64,000 bases of DNA from Flavobacterium album (GCF_003096035.1 NZ_CP029186.1:3765001-3829000); one strand, 5' to 3'; positions 17,615 through 26,544 are shown, numbered from the stretch's first letter. The notes: a model not told the origin generated them from the letters alone. Numbers and translations: made by a program.

Positions 17615-18256
17615 ATGATTTTTAATACAGACACCGCTAAAAAAACAGCCGAATTGCTTTTACAAATAAACGCAATTAAATTAAATCCGCAAACTCCATT
17701 TACATGGGCTTCGGGTTGGAAATCGCCTATATACTGCGATAATAGGATAACTCTTTCATTTCCACCGATACGCAACTACATACGCGAAGAGTTTTCGAAG
17801 CATATAGAGAAGGAGTTCGGAAAGCCCGACGTTATCGCCGGCGTAGCTACCGGAGCGATAGGCATCGGGATGCTCGTAGCTGAATATATGGGACTTCCTT
17901 TTGTTTATGTGCGCCCGGAACCTAAAAAGCATGGCCGCCAGAACCAGGTGGAGGGCTTTTTGCAGAAAGGCCAGAACGTGGTAGTGGTGGAAGACCTTAT
18001 CTCTACCGGCAACAGCAGCCTCCTGGCCGTTGATGCACTGAAAGCAGCCGGAGCCAACGTAAAAGGCATGGTGGCGATATTTACATATGGCTTTGATGTT
18101 TCTGTAGAGAATTTCAAAAAGGCGAACGTAACGCTGCATACGCTTGGCAATTATGACACGCTGCTTGAAGAAGCTGCAGCGAAACAATATATTACAGAAA
18201 AAGAACAGGAAACCCTGAAGGAATGGCGCAAAAGCCCTTCGACGTGGGGACAATAA
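17615..18256 (+). CDS. pyrE: Orotate phosphoribosyltransferase
   Basis: 213 residues. The start MIFNTDTAKKTAELLLQINA and the following TWASGWKSPIYCDNR are typical of flavobacterial PyrE. The PRPP-binding loop is VVVVEDLISTGNSS, and GVATGAIGIGML is the phosphate loop. It converts orotate and PRPP to OMP in pyrimidine synthesis. The start is fixed by homology, which makes the 4-nt distance to the -7 box notable. The 3' neighbour (SRPBCC protein) is separated by a MITE-like element. Confidence 0.96.
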   Translation: MIFNTDTAKKTAELLLQINAIKLNPQTPFTWASGWKSPIYCDNRITLSFPPIRNYIREEFSKHIEKEFGKPDVIAGVATGAIGIGMLVAEYMGLPFVYVRPEPKKHGRQNQVEGFLQKGQNVVVVEDLISTGNSSLLAVDALKAAGANVKGMVAIFTYGFDVSVENFKKANVTLHTLGNYDTLLEEAAAKQYITEKEQETLKEWRKSPSTWGQ

Positions 18257-18413
18257 TTTCAGATTTCAGATCGTAGATTTCAGATTCCACTCAATCCTGA
18301 AATGCTACATTGAAGAAATTCTGAATCATCATTATTACTAAAGCAAAGTGAACATAATCAAATTCCATTTTGAGTGAAGCTCAATCTGAAATCTAAAATC
18401 TACAATCTGAAAT
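18257..18413. repeat. MITE-like element with inverted TTTCAGAT ends, copy 1
   Basis: The left end is TTTCAGATTTCAGAT, then CGTAGATTTCAGATTCCACT. The right end is GAGTGAAGCTCAATCTGAAA, then TCTAAAATCTACAATCTGAA. The outer ends are inverted relative to each other. The interior (about 70 bp) differs from copy 2. The right end finishes 1 bp before the ATG of the next gene, so it carries that gene's 5' flank. Confidence 0.65.
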
Positions 18414-18414
18414 A

Positions 18415-18807
18415 ATGAATTTAGAAAGCCAAAAAGTAACGGTTAACAAACCGGCCAAATATATTTTTGATGCCCTTAGCGATGTAAAGAACTTCGAAAA
18501 GCTGATGCCCGAGAACACGGCGAAGTTTGAAGTGACGGGCGAAGAATCGTTCATATTTGCATTGAAAGGCATGCCTGAGATTAAGCTCAAGATGAAGGAA
18601 AAACAGGCTCCTAACAAACTTGTACTGGGTGCTGCAAGCGACAAGCTGCCGTTTACCCTTAAAGCAAACATTGATGAGAAAGCTGCTGACAGCTGTGACA
18701 TACAATTATTCTTTGAAGGCGAATTCAATGCGATGATGGCCATGATGGTTAAAGGGCCTATTTCTAAATTCATTGAGACACTGGCCAATAATATGCATAA
18801 GCTATAA
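18415..18807 (+). CDS. SRPBCC (START-like) family protein
   Basis: 130 residues. MNLESQKVTVNKPAKYIFDA, then LSDVKNFEKLMPE, is the classic beginning of an SRPBCC hydrophobic-ligand-binding fold. The C-terminus GPISKFIETLANNMHKL forms the long closing helix. There is no signal peptide, so it should be cytoplasmic. The ligand is unknown. Its ATG abuts the end of a MITE-like repeat, and a hairpin terminator follows. In many flavobacteria such a gene follows pyrE, so cotranscription across the repeat is possible. Confidence 0.8.
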   Translation: MNLESQKVTVNKPAKYIFDALSDVKNFEKLMPENTAKFEVTGEESFIFALKGMPEIKLKMKEKQAPNKLVLGAASDKLPFTLKANIDEKAADSCDIQLFFEGEFNAMMAMMVKGPISKFIETLANNMHKL

Positions 18808-18831
18808 GCTGAATACACTTTCATTTAATAA

Positions 18832-18868
18832 AAAACCAGCCTTTTAGTAAAACTAAGAGGCTTTTTTA
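18832..18868 (+). terminator. Terminator after the SRPBCC gene
   Basis: The stem AGCCTTTTAG (18838-18847) pairs with CTAAGAGGCT (18853-18862) with one G-U pair and a 5-nt loop, then a T run. Confidence 0.85.
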
Positions 18869-18897
18869 TATTTTTATGCAAATGTTACCTGAATATT

Positions 18898-19428
18898 ATG
18901 AAAACAATATTGCTGTTATTGTGTTTGATAACCGGCCTTGGGGCACGTTCGCAGGGTGTGAACGGAGCGCTGGACAATGTGATACTCACACAGGCTGATG
19001 CTATGGGCAAGGCATTCATTGCCAAAGATTATGCTGCTTTCGTAAAGTACAGCCACCCTACCGTAGTGCAGATGATGGGCGGGAAAGCTAAAATGGCTGA
19101 AGACACTAAAAAAAGCTTTGAGGAATTTGAAGCCGAAGGTGTTGTTTTCGTGAACGTGACGTTTGGGCCGCCTTCTAAGATACTGGTTGTGGGAGGCGAA
19201 ATGCAATGCACCTTCAATGAGATGATTGAAATGCGCATACCGGGCGGCAAGCTTACGGCTTTTACCAATGTAATTGCCATCTCTAACGATAATGGCGCTA
19301 ACTGGTATTTTATAGATTGCTCCGAAAACAATGCGCAGGCCATGCGTAAGCTCATACCTTCGCTAAGCCCCGAACTCATTTTACCCGAACCGATAGGCCC
19401 GGCATTTGAAGAAGACCCCAAACCTTAA
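18898..19428 (+). CDS. Exported NTF2/SnoaL-like hypothetical protein
   Basis: 176 residues with a signal peptide (MKTILLLLCLITGLGARSQ). The mature part begins with a helix (ILTQADAMGKAFIAKDYAAF) then VKYSHPTVVQMMGGKAKM, resembling SnoaL/DUF4440-type NTF2 folds. A run of beta strands follows (VFVNVTFGPPSKILVVGGEM, QCTFNEMIEMRIPGGKLTAF, NWYFIDCSEN). The function is unknown; an envelope location is likely. It is preceded by the SRPBCC terminator and followed by tandem weak terminators. Confidence 0.6.
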   Translation: MKTILLLLCLITGLGARSQGVNGALDNVILTQADAMGKAFIAKDYAAFVKYSHPTVVQMMGGKAKMAEDTKKSFEEFEAEGVVFVNVTFGPPSKILVVGGEMQCTFNEMIEMRIPGGKLTAFTNVIAISNDNGANWYFIDCSENNAQAMRKLIPSLSPELILPEPIGPAFEEDPKP

Positions 19429-19526
19429 TACTGATAGCCATCATACTGATACCCATTGGGGTAACCCTACTCCTTTATCTGAAGGAGTTGTCCCAAATAA
19501 AACCTCGAACTTGTACTCAGCGATAT

Positions 19527-19610
19527 TGCCAAAGAATTTGGCATGCTGAATAATTCCGCGTTTGGAATTTCTTTTTTTTTGGTACGTCAAAGTTTTAGAC
19601 TTTGTTTTTT
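19527..19610 (+). terminator. Cluster of hairpins after the NTF2-like gene
   Basis: Three hairpins lie in series. TGCCAAA-gaa-TTTGGCA is at 19527-19543. AATTCC-gcgttt-GGAATT (19552-19569) is followed by nine Ts. CAAAGT-tttag-ACTTTG (19588-19604) is followed by six Ts. The last two look like weak intrinsic terminators in tandem. Confidence 0.6.
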
Positions 19611-19704
19611 AAAATTTGAAATTCCCGACTGGTTAAAGATTTTATAAAGTGTCTGAAGGCATTATTGTTTTGATTAATTTTAGTATCAATAAAAAAACCA
19701 CATC

Positions 19705-20409
19705 ATGAAAGATATTAATGACTTTGAGCTACCCTATGATCTTGCCGCTGAAATCAACGGACAGGAACTGGTAGAAATCCATATAGGCGATGTAAACCTG
19801 CCAACAGGAAGGATCATTGCTGCTGACCCGTTCTTCACCGAAGAGCAGCAGCCTTTTTCGCGCACCGTAGAGCCTGACAAATATCCTGTTTATATTTATG
19901 TAGCAAAGATGGATGAGCTTCACCACAGGATCGCTTATGCTAAGATCAAGTTTCGTCCTGAAGAGGCATCGAAATGGATACTGGCGCTTACTGATGACCT
20001 CACTGAAGACGAGCTTAACGAACTGGGCGAGGATGAATTCTACGGCTTTCCTGTAGAATCGGGACTGGCATGCTTTCTTGACGAGCAGACTAATTCCGAA
20101 CTGATAGCGAAGATCGACCAAGTACAGGACAGCAAGCCGGAATCTAATTATTATGACGAGGTACTTGCAGAAGAGTTCCGGGAATATTCAGGAAAAAATA
20201 ATTTCTCAAGGCAGCTTGGCGACTGGAACGACCACCATCCGAACCCGGATTCCGACAACAACGCCATTATGTTCGCTTCCGGTTGGGGCGACGGCTATTA
20301 CCCCGCGTATTGGGGGCTAAACGAGAACGGTGATACTATTGAGCTTGTTATTGATTTCCTTATTAATGATTTTGGGGATGGCGAAGAAGAAGAGGAATTA
20401 GAAGATTAG
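19705..20409 (+). CDS. DUF4241 domain protein
   Basis: 234 residues. It matches DUF4241: an N-terminal VEIHIGDVNLPTGRIIAADP, a middle block ESGLACFLDEQ, and a C-terminal FASGWGDGYYPAYWGLNENG. The latter resembles the calcium- or substrate-loop-like W-G-D-G-x-Y motif of the family. The C-terminus is very acidic (FGDGEEEEELED). There is no signal, so it should be cytosolic. DUF4241 proteins occur near toxin-immunity loci in some bacteria, but nothing here supports that role. It stands alone and is followed by the second MITE-like element. Confidence 0.8.
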   Translation: MKDINDFELPYDLAAEINGQELVEIHIGDVNLPTGRIIAADPFFTEEQQPFSRTVEPDKYPVYIYVAKMDELHHRIAYAKIKFRPEEASKWILALTDDLTEDELNELGEDEFYGFPVESGLACFLDEQTNSELIAKIDQVQDSKPESNYYDEVLAEEFREYSGKNNFSRQLGDWNDHHPNPDSDNNAIMFASGWGDGYYPAYWGLNENGDTIELVIDFLINDFGDGEEEEELED

Positions 20410-20412
20410 GAA

Positions 20413-20513
20413 ATTTCAGATTTCAGATTGTAGATTTCAGATTGAGCTTCACTCATACCGATAAACAAAGTGTTTTACAGGCTTGAGTGGAATCTGAAAT
20501 CTATATTCTGAAA
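20413..20513. repeat. MITE-like element, copy 2 (inverted relative to copy 1)
   Basis: It begins TTTCAGATTTCAGATTGTAG, then ATTTCAGATTGAGCTTCACT, which is the reverse complement of the right end of copy 1. It ends GAGTGGAATCTGAAATCTAT then ATTCTGAAA, matching the left end. The interior is only about 20-30 bp. It follows the DUF4241 stop codon by 3 bp. Confidence 0.65.
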
Positions 20514-20570
20514 CTTCATAGTAATTTCTCCGTAACGGGCTATTTGATGAATAACCGGACATTAATCTTT

Positions 20571-21113
20571 TCATTCCGGAGAAGCCGCAGAAAGTGTTTT
20601 GCCATTTTTAGTAGCACCAACATATCCATAGCCTTTCTGATAGTAAAAAACATAAGTCACCTTGGGGTATACTGCTTTAATTGCAAGAAGCCCATTATAT
20701 TGACAATAGGGTGTTTCAAGTTTTTCATCATACCCGATAAGTGTAAAGACACAATCCTGCAATTCGTTTTTCCAGGTATCGCCGGGCTTGAAAGACGGAT
20801 CTATACGCACGATCTCTTTATTATTCTCCGGAAAATACTGAAAAACGACACCTGTTTTCTCTCGAAAAAAAAGTACATCATTATTGCCTTTTTCCCACAC
20901 CTGTTTAAACTTAAGGTATTTATTTCCTCCTATGACCGTATCTTTTTCGAACGTTTCAAAATAAAAGGTATCGCTCCATAACAGTTTCTTGTTTTTGATG
21001 TCTAATGGAAAATATGCACCGTTAGATAAGCCTTTGCAAAAGTCCTGTCCTTCCTTCTGGGCGTATGTAATGCCAAAGCATAAGATTGTAAGTGTAAGTA
21101 TAAACCCTTTCAT
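20571..21113 (-). CDS. Exported hypothetical protein
   Basis: 180 residues with a signal peptide (MKGFILTLTILCFGITYAQ). The mature part has one cysteine near its start (DFCKGLSNG) and another in ELQDCVFTLIGYDEK, plus many aromatic residues and alternating beta-like stretches (KYLKFKQVWEKGNNDVLFFR, PKVTYVFYYQKGYGYVGAT). I recognise no family. It is monocistronic on the minus strand, facing the DUF4241 gene. Periplasmic or surface location is likely. Confidence 0.6.
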   Translation of the reverse strand: MKGFILTLTILCFGITYAQKEGQDFCKGLSNGAYFPLDIKNKKLLWSDTFYFETFEKDTVIGGNKYLKFKQVWEKGNNDVLFFREKTGVVFQYFPENNKEIVRIDPSFKPGDTWKNELQDCVFTLIGYDEKLETPYCQYNGLLAIKAVYPKVTYVFYYQKGYGYVGATKNGKTLSAASPE

Positions 21114-21209
21114 AATTTGTAATATGTTTATTTGATTTGGCCCATTTCCATTATATTTATTCAGAGGATAGCAAAATTTGCTGCATATTGTATATACTTT
21201 ACTTTGTAA

Positions 21210-21938
21210 CTAATAAAGAAGTACAACTTCTTTTAAACCAAAACTTGCAATACTGTCATCTTCCAATTGTACCTGGAGATTTCCGTCACGCGATACGCCT
21301 TTTATGATGCCCATAAAACGTTGGCCATCTTTTTCAAACGGCATCGGGACATCTTTTTTATAAAGCTTTTGGTGGTAGCTGTGCCATATAGCGGCAGAAT
21401 CTTTATTGAGGATGCGTGACACATTGCGGCGAAGCTTCGCAACAATGGCTATCATTATGGCTTCTTTATCAAATTCCTTTCCTTCGGCAACAGCCAAAGA
21501 TGATGCTTTTGGCAACCCGGTAAAATCGGTTTGGTTGACATTGAGACCGATGCCGATGATCGAGTAGATCTCACCATCATTCTTAATGCTGTTCTCAATA
21601 AGTATCCCGCCAATCTTAAAATTCCCTGCCAAAATGTCGTTAGGCCATTTAATGCAAATTTCCTTTTTTACAAACTCCTGAAGCGCTTCTATAATACTGA
21701 CAGCCACCGCTGCATTCAGGCTGAATATCTCATTTATTTCGAGGAGCAGGTCTTTCACCAATACACTAAATGTTAGGTTCTTGCCCGGTTCGGCATCCCA
21801 TTTGGCTCCCATCTGCCCCCTGCCCTGCGTCTGGCTTTCGGCAGACACTACCGTGAAGTTTTCAACATACCTTTCGCCCAGCAGGCCCTTCAGGTAATCG
21901 TTGGTAGAGTTAATGGCACTGAGTTTGATTATATTCAT
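21210..21938 (-). CDS. birA: Biotin--[acetyl-CoA-carboxylase] ligase
   Basis: 242 residues from ATG 21938; a GTG immediately upstream is also possible. The biotin/lipoate ligase fold shows LSAINSTNDYLKGLL, the biotinyl-AMP loop QGRGQMGAKWDAEPGKNLTF, IKWPNDILAGNFKIGGILIE and GIGLNVNQTDF. It lacks the N-terminal DNA-binding domain of E. coli BirA, so it is a catalytic ligase only. It biotinylates the carboxyl-carrier protein. It is divergent from rsfS, with overlapping promoters in the spacer. Confidence 0.94.
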   Translation of the reverse strand: MNIIKLSAINSTNDYLKGLLGERYVENFTVVSAESQTQGRGQMGAKWDAEPGKNLTFSVLVKDLLLEINEIFSLNAAVAVSIIEALQEFVKKEICIKWPNDILAGNFKIGGILIENSIKNDGEIYSIIGIGLNVNQTDFTGLPKASSLAVAEGKEFDKEAIMIAIVAKLRRNVSRILNKDSAAIWHSYHQKLYKKDVPMPFEKDGQRFMGIIKGVSRDGNLQVQLEDDSIASFGLKEVVLLY

Positions 21939-21982
21939 CACAAATAATGACGTATTATGTCTTTTAATCTTGTGTTAAGGTT

Positions 21983-22012
21983 CAAAAGTAAATACAAAAA
22001 ATGGTAACTTTG
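21983..22012. promoter_or_regulatory. Back-to-back promoters of birA and rsfS
   Basis: For birA (minus strand) the -7 box is TACTTTTG at 21990-21983. For rsfS (plus strand) it is TAACTTTG at 22005-22012. The two boxes are 14 bp apart, so each lies where the other's -33 region should be. Simultaneous use would be mutually exclusive on one DNA molecule (inference). Confidence 0.55.
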
Positions 22013-22032
22013 CTAAATATATAAATTTTTAA

Positions 22033-22404
22033 ATGGCGAAAAAGAACGTAAGCAATGATGATTTATTAGCCAATATCATCAAAGGCATTGAAGAAGTAAA
22101 AGGTAACGATATAGATATCCTCGATCTAAGGGCAATAGATAACACCGTGTGCGATTATTTCGTAATCTGCAACGGTACTTCAAATACACAGGTGAACGCG
22201 ATCGTTCACTCCATCCAGAAAGTTGTTTCGAAAGAGTTGAAAGATAAGCCGTGGCATGTGGAAGGCACAGAGAACGGTGAGTGGGTCCTTATGGATTATG
22301 TGAACATTGTGGTACACGTATTCCAGAAACATATCCGTGAGTACTACAACATAGAAAGCCTGTGGGGTGATGCAAGGATAACATCAATAGGGAACAACTA
22401 TTAA
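22033..22404 (+). CDS. rsfS: Ribosome silencing factor
   Basis: 123 residues of the RsfS/YbeB/Iojap family: IEEVKGNDIDILDLRAIDNT, CDYFVICNGTSNTQVNAIVH, and VEGTENGEWVLMDYVNIVVH. It binds ribosomal protein L14 and blocks 30S-50S joining, lowering translation under nutrient limitation. It is first in the long operon to ftsH (13 bp gap), which is the usual flavobacterial order. Confidence 0.95.
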   Translation: MAKKNVSNDDLLANIIKGIEEVKGNDIDILDLRAIDNTVCDYFVICNGTSNTQVNAIVHSIQKVVSKELKDKPWHVEGTENGEWVLMDYVNIVVHVFQKHIREYYNIESLWGDARITSIGNNY

Positions 22405-22417
22405 TTAAAACAAATTC

Positions 22418-24349
22418 ATGTCAAAAGATAATAAATCCAATAAGCTCAAAATAAGCCCATGGCTCATATATGGCGGTATTTTGCTCATGTTTTTCGCCAT
22501 ACAATATGTTGTAGGCGACTCCAACTGGAGCGAACCGAGGCCGACATCGCTCTCGACATTCTACAAATACCTTGATGCCGGGCAGGTAAACAAAGTAGTG
22601 TACAGTAAAACCACTGCCGACATTTACATTAAAGACCAGTTCCTTAAAAATAAGGAGCACCAGAAAGTACCGCAAAAGGACATGTTTGGCAATCCGAACA
22701 GGGGGCCTCATTACACGGTGGTTATTGGCGATAAGAACGAGCTTTTTACCAAAAAGCTGGACGAGGCCTATAATGCTAAAAAGCTGAACGATTATTCTGC
22801 AGAGCCGGAAAGCATGTGGGGCGATGTACTGCTAACCCTCCTTCCTATACTGATACTTGTCGCGTTGTGGATCTTTATGATGCGCAGGATGTCGGGTGGC
22901 GGTGCCGGCGGCGGAGGCGGACAGATCTTCAATATCGGCAAGTCGAAAGCCAAACTTTTCGACGAAAAGAACGACATCAAGGTAACATTCAAAGATGTTG
23001 CAGGCCTTGAAGGCGCGAAAGAAGAGATACAGGAAATCGTGGAATTCCTTAAAAACCCCGAAAAATATACGAGCATAGGCGGTAAAATTCCGAAAGGTGC
23101 GCTTCTTGTGGGCCCTCCGGGAACCGGTAAGACCCTATTGGCGAAAGCTGTTGCCGGTGAGGCGAAAGTTCCTTTCTTCTCACTGTCAGGTTCCGATTTC
23201 GTGGAAATGTTTGTGGGTGTGGGCGCCTCAAGGGTACGCGATCTTTTCAAGCAGGCTAAGGAAAAATCTCCAGCCATCATATTCATAGATGAGATTGATG
23301 CTGTGGGACGTGCCCGTGGAAAAAACAACTTCTCAGGCTCCAATGATGAGCGTGAAAACACACTGAACCAGCTACTTACAGAAATGGACGGCTTTGGTAC
23401 CAATACAAATGTAATTGTGCTTGCCGCGACTAACCGTGCCGATGTACTGGACAAGGCACTGATGCGTGCCGGACGTTTTGACAGGCAGATCTATGTAGAC
23501 CTTCCGGACATCCGTGAGCGCCGCGAAATCTTCGAGGTTCACCTGAAGCCGCTTAAGAAATCAGAAGACCTTGATACCGAATTCCTTGCCAAGCAGACAC
23601 CGGGATTCTCTGGTGCCGACATTGCAAATGTATGTAACGAAGCAGCCCTTATTGCTGCCCGTAACGATAAAAAGGCTGTAGACAAGCAGGATTTCCTTGA
23701 CGCGGTAGACCGTATCGTGGGCGGCCTTGAAAAGAAAAACAAGATCATTTCGCCGGAAGAAAAACGCGCGATCGCAATACACGAAGCCGGGCATGCCACC
23801 GTTAGCTGGATGCTGGAACACGCAGCACCTTTGGTGAAAGTAACCATCGTTCCGCGCGGGCAAAGCCTTGGCGCTGCATGGTACCTGCCGGAAGAAAGGC
23901 TGATCGTAAGGCCGGAGCAGATGCTCGACGAGATGTGTGCCACCATGGGAGGACGCGCTGCCGAGAAGGTAACATTCGATAAGATATCTACAGGCGCACT
24001 AAGCGACCTTGAAAAAGTGACAAAACAGGCACGCGCCATGGTTACGATATACGGGCTTAACGAAAAATTGGGCAACATTACCTACTATGATTCATCGGGG
24101 CAGAGCGAATACAACTTCTCCAAACCATATTCCGAAGATACTGCGCAGGTAATCGACAAAGAAATATCGATGCTTATAGAAGCGCAATACCAGCGCGCCA
24201 TCAGCATACTGGAAGAGAACAAGGATAAACTGACGAAACTAGCAGATATCCTTATCGAAAGGGAAGTGATATTTAAAGATGACCTTGAAGATATTTTCGG
24301 CAAGAGGCCATATGATAAACCGGGGCATGAGATGGTTACAGAAGCATAA
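22418..24349 (+). CDS. ftsH: ATP-dependent zinc metalloprotease FtsH
   Basis: 643 residues. TM1 (about 14-32), a periplasmic domain, TM2 (about 137-155), then a glycine-rich linker. The AAA+ domain has Walker A GPPGTGKT (232-239), Walker [12 protein letters not shown] and the second region of homology [18 protein letters not shown]. The zinc protease motif HEAGH lies near residue 454. It degrades misfolded membrane and some cytosolic proteins from the inner membrane. It follows rsfS and is ended by a 17-bp hairpin. Confidence 0.98.
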   Translation: MSKDNKSNKLKISPWLIYGGILLMFFAIQYVVGDSNWSEPRPTSLSTFYKYLDAGQVNKVVYSKTTADIYIKDQFLKNKEHQKVPQKDMFGNPNRGPHYTVVIGDKNELFTKKLDEAYNAKKLNDYSAEPESMWGDVLLTLLPILILVALWIFMMRRMSGGGAGGGGGQIFNIGKSKAKLFDEKNDIKVTFKDVAGLEGAKEEIQEIVEFLKNPEKYTSIGGKIPKGALLVGPPGTGKTLLAKAVAGEAKVPFFSLSGSDFVEMFVGVGASRVRDLFKQAKEKSPAIIFIDEIDAVGRARGKNNFSGSNDERENTLNQLLTEMDGFGTNTNVIVLAATNRADVLDKALMRAGRFDRQIYVDLPDIRERREIFEVHLKPLKKSEDLDTEFLAKQTPGFSGADIANVCNEAALIAARNDKKAVDKQDFLDAVDRIVGGLEKKNKIISPEEKRAIAIHEAGHATVSWMLEHAAPLVKVTIVPRGQSLGAAWYLPEERLIVRPEQMLDEMCATMGGRAAEKVTFDKISTGALSDLEKVTKQARAMVTIYGLNEKLGNITYYDSSGQSEYNFSKPYSEDTAQVIDKEISMLIEAQYQRAISILEENKDKLTKLADILIEREVIFKDDLEDIFGKRPYDKPGHEMVTEA

Positions 24350-24372
24350 TCCTTATTTTGCCAAATAATACC

Positions 24373-24421
24373 AAAAATCTTAATTCAATCGCAAAATTGA
24401 ATTAAGATTTTTTTATCTTTG
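24373..24421 (+). terminator. Terminator after ftsH, abutting the next promoter
   Basis: The arms 24373-24389 and 24396-24412 are a perfect 17-bp AT-rich stem with a 6-nt loop and trailing Ts. The -7 box TATCTTTG (24414-24421) for the LUD gene begins 2 bp after the stem, so one transcription unit ends where the next starts. Confidence 0.8.
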
Positions 24422-24450
24422 AGATTCAAGGAAAAACCGGATAAAACTGT

Positions 24451-25053
24451 ATGAGTCTTTTTAAAAAAATTTTTGGCGCCGCAAACGATATTTCGGGCGA
24501 AGATAAAAATCCGGACGGGAGCCCTTTTCTCCCGGAGCAGCAACTTCCTGTCGATGAGTTATTCATGACAAATTTCAGGAAGAACGGCGGTAAGTTCATA
24601 TATTGCGAGAACCTGTCTGAAGTGCATGAGCAATTCCTTAATGTGCTTGAGGAAAATGACTGGTTTGAATGTGAAGTAATGTGCCTGGAGCCGCGACTTT
24701 ACCCACTTCTCGATGAAAACAAGCTGACTTACACAAAACCGCAGGATCCAAAATTCCTTTTGGCTACCTGCGAAAACCTTATTGCAGACGAAGGCTCGAT
24801 ACTTTTTTCATCGAACCAGATAAAGCAGAACAAGCCCAATGAGCTTCCTGCCAACATCGTGGTATATGCTACTACCAGCCAGATACTGGGCAGCAAGAGT
24901 GACGGCCTGAGGGTAATTAAGAAAAAATACGACAGGGACTACCCTACCAATATCACTACAATAAAATATTTTGAAAAAGCGAAAGAGGAAGATTTCCTGC
25001 AGTACGGAAGTTCGGCAAAAAATATGTACCTGTTGCTTTTAGAAGACCTGTAA
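24451..25053 (+). CDS. LUD domain (LutC-like) protein
   Basis: 200 residues. The sequence fits the LUD/LutC family: FRKNGGKFIYCENLSEVHEQ, then LATCENLIADEGSILFSSNQ near the middle. LutC relatives take part in lactate oxidation complexes, but this isolated version lacks lutA and lutB neighbours. In flavobacteria it sits regularly between ftsH and cdsA, and its role is not established. It is the first gene of LUD-cdsA-psd-acbP-sod, with its own promoter; cdsA follows after 1 bp. Confidence 0.8.
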   Translation: MSLFKKIFGAANDISGEDKNPDGSPFLPEQQLPVDELFMTNFRKNGGKFIYCENLSEVHEQFLNVLEENDWFECEVMCLEPRLYPLLDENKLTYTKPQDPKFLLATCENLIADEGSILFSSNQIKQNKPNELPANIVVYATTSQILGSKSDGLRVIKKKYDRDYPTNITTIKYFEKAKEEDFLQYGSSAKNMYLLLLEDL

Positions 25054-25054
25054 G

Positions 25055-25897
25055 ATGAACGAAAGCACAGTCAGGGCGCTCTCAGGTATTGTTTATATAG
25101 CACTGTTATTAGGCGCAACGCTTTACTCCCCTATAAGTTTTGTAATTTTATTCGGCATTTTTATGCTGATAGCCATTACAGAATTCTGCAGGCTGGTTAA
25201 CCTCAATTACCCATTACCGCTTATTTTGGGTGCTGCAAGTCTCGGCCTGTTTACCTTTGTAATCCCAAACAATGATCTGTCAGCCAATCTCTCGCTTTGT
25301 ATTGGTTCTATTTTCATAGCATCATTACTTTTGGAAGAGCTTTTCAGCCAAAGGCCATCGGCACAAAAGAACAGTACGGTAAAATATGCCCAACTGTTCG
25401 GCTATGTCATTTTTCCCTTTATCCTGATAGTCAAATTGCCAATTACTACAACATACGGAACAGAATCAGGTTCAGGTATCATTCCATATTTGCCACAAAT
25501 CGTTATCGGGGCTTTTACTATCATCTGGACCAACGATACTTTCGCCTATATTATTGGTAAATCTATTGGCAAACATAAGTTATTTGAGCGCATTTCACCT
25601 AAAAAGACCATTGAAGGATTTCTTGGCGGGATGGCTTTTGCAATTGCTGCTGCATATATCCTAAGTTTGTACTATAAAAACTTTTCACCCCTTCAATGGA
25701 TGGTTTCGGCCGTTATCCTTGTAATATTCGGCACATTAGGCGACCTAGTAGAATCAAAATTTAAGCGGGTGGCAGGTGTTAAAGACAGCGGGAGCATCAT
25801 GCCGGGCCACGGCGGAATTTTAGACAGGCTTGATAGTATTATATTTGCAATACCTTTCCTATTTTTGTATTACCAAATCATAAGTTATGTTTCATAA
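25055..25897 (+). CDS. cdsA: Phosphatidate cytidylyltransferase
   Basis: 280 residues, polytopic (about 7-8 TM segments). The C-terminal CDP-alcohol synthase signature is complete: SKFKRVAGVKDSGSIMPGHG, then GILDRLDS. It makes CDP-diacylglycerol from phosphatidate and CTP at the inner membrane. It overlaps the psd start by 11 bp, which implies translational coupling of consecutive phospholipid steps. Confidence 0.95.
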   Translation: MNESTVRALSGIVYIALLLGATLYSPISFVILFGIFMLIAITEFCRLVNLNYPLPLILGAASLGLFTFVIPNNDLSANLSLCIGSIFIASLLLEELFSQRPSAQKNSTVKYAQLFGYVIFPFILIVKLPITTTYGTESGSGIIPYLPQIVIGAFTIIWTNDTFAYIIGKSIGKHKLFERISPKKTIEGFLGGMAFAIAAAYILSLYYKNFSPLQWMVSAVILVIFGTLGDLVESKFKRVAGVKDSGSIMPGHGGILDRLDSIIFAIPFLFLYYQIISYVS

Positions 25898-26540
25898 AGA
25901 AGGAGCAAAGATCATTTTCATCGCACTGGCGATAACCGTAGGAGTTGTAATACTCTCTGACCAATTCATACACAGCTTCTGGCTGCTCAAGGCCATACAG
26001 GTCATTGCGCTTATTTTCCTGATACTCATACTGCAGTTCTTCAGGAACCCAAAACGTTATGTGGATGCCGCCGACCATGTTATCATTGCACCGGTTGACG
26101 GGAAAGTTGTAGTGATAGAAGAAGTGTTTGAGCCGGAGTATTTCAAGGACAAGCGCCTGCAGGTATCCATCTTTATGTCGCCTATCAATGTGCACGTAAC
26201 GCGGTATCCGGTAAACGGACTTGTGAAATTCAGCAAATACCATCCGGGTAAATACCTTGTGGCATGGCATCCTAAAGCGAGCGAAGAAAACGAGCGCACA
26301 ACGGTAGTGACCGAGAACAGTTACTTTGGCGAGATATTATACAGGCAGATAGCCGGTGCACTGGCAAGGCGTATTGTAAATTATGCACGCGAAGGCATGC
26401 AGGTGGTACAGGGTACCGATGCCGGCTTTATAAAATTCGGTTCCAGGGTCGACCTGTTCCTCCCATTGGGTACCGAAGTGAATGTTACGCTGGGCCAAAA
26501 AGCCATTGGCGGAAAAACTGTAATAGCAACTAAAGCATAA
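25887..26540 (+). CDS. psd: Phosphatidylserine decarboxylase family protein
   Basis: 217 residues, the short bacterial form. Two N-terminal hydrophobic segments (about 9-27 and 33-50) are followed by FFRNPKR, VIAPVDGKVVVIEE, PINVHVTRYPVNG and NSYFGEIL. The self-cleavage site is GFIKFGSRVDLFLP, with the Ser of GS giving the pyruvoyl group. It converts phosphatidylserine to phosphatidylethanolamine. The ATG lies inside cdsA (11-bp overlap). Confidence 0.92.
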   Translation: MFHKEGAKIIFIALAITVGVVILSDQFIHSFWLLKAIQVIALIFLILILQFFRNPKRYVDAADHVIIAPVDGKVVVIEEVFEPEYFKDKRLQVSIFMSPINVHVTRYPVNGLVKFSKYHPGKYLVAWHPKASEENERTTVVTENSYFGEILYRQIAGALARRIVNYAREGMQVVQGTDAGFIKFGSRVDLFLPLGTEVNVTLGQKAIGGKTVIATKA

Positions 26541-26544
26541 TTCC

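Noticed and set aside
20487..20981. A 164-codon frame opposite the exported protein at 20571-21113
   Set aside because: The minus-strand frame has a convincing signal peptide and its own stop; the plus frame starts inside a MITE-like element.
22792..23454. A 220-codon frame antisense to ftsH
   Set aside because: Its Ser/Pro-rich translation is typical of a reverse-strand shadow; ftsH is intact.
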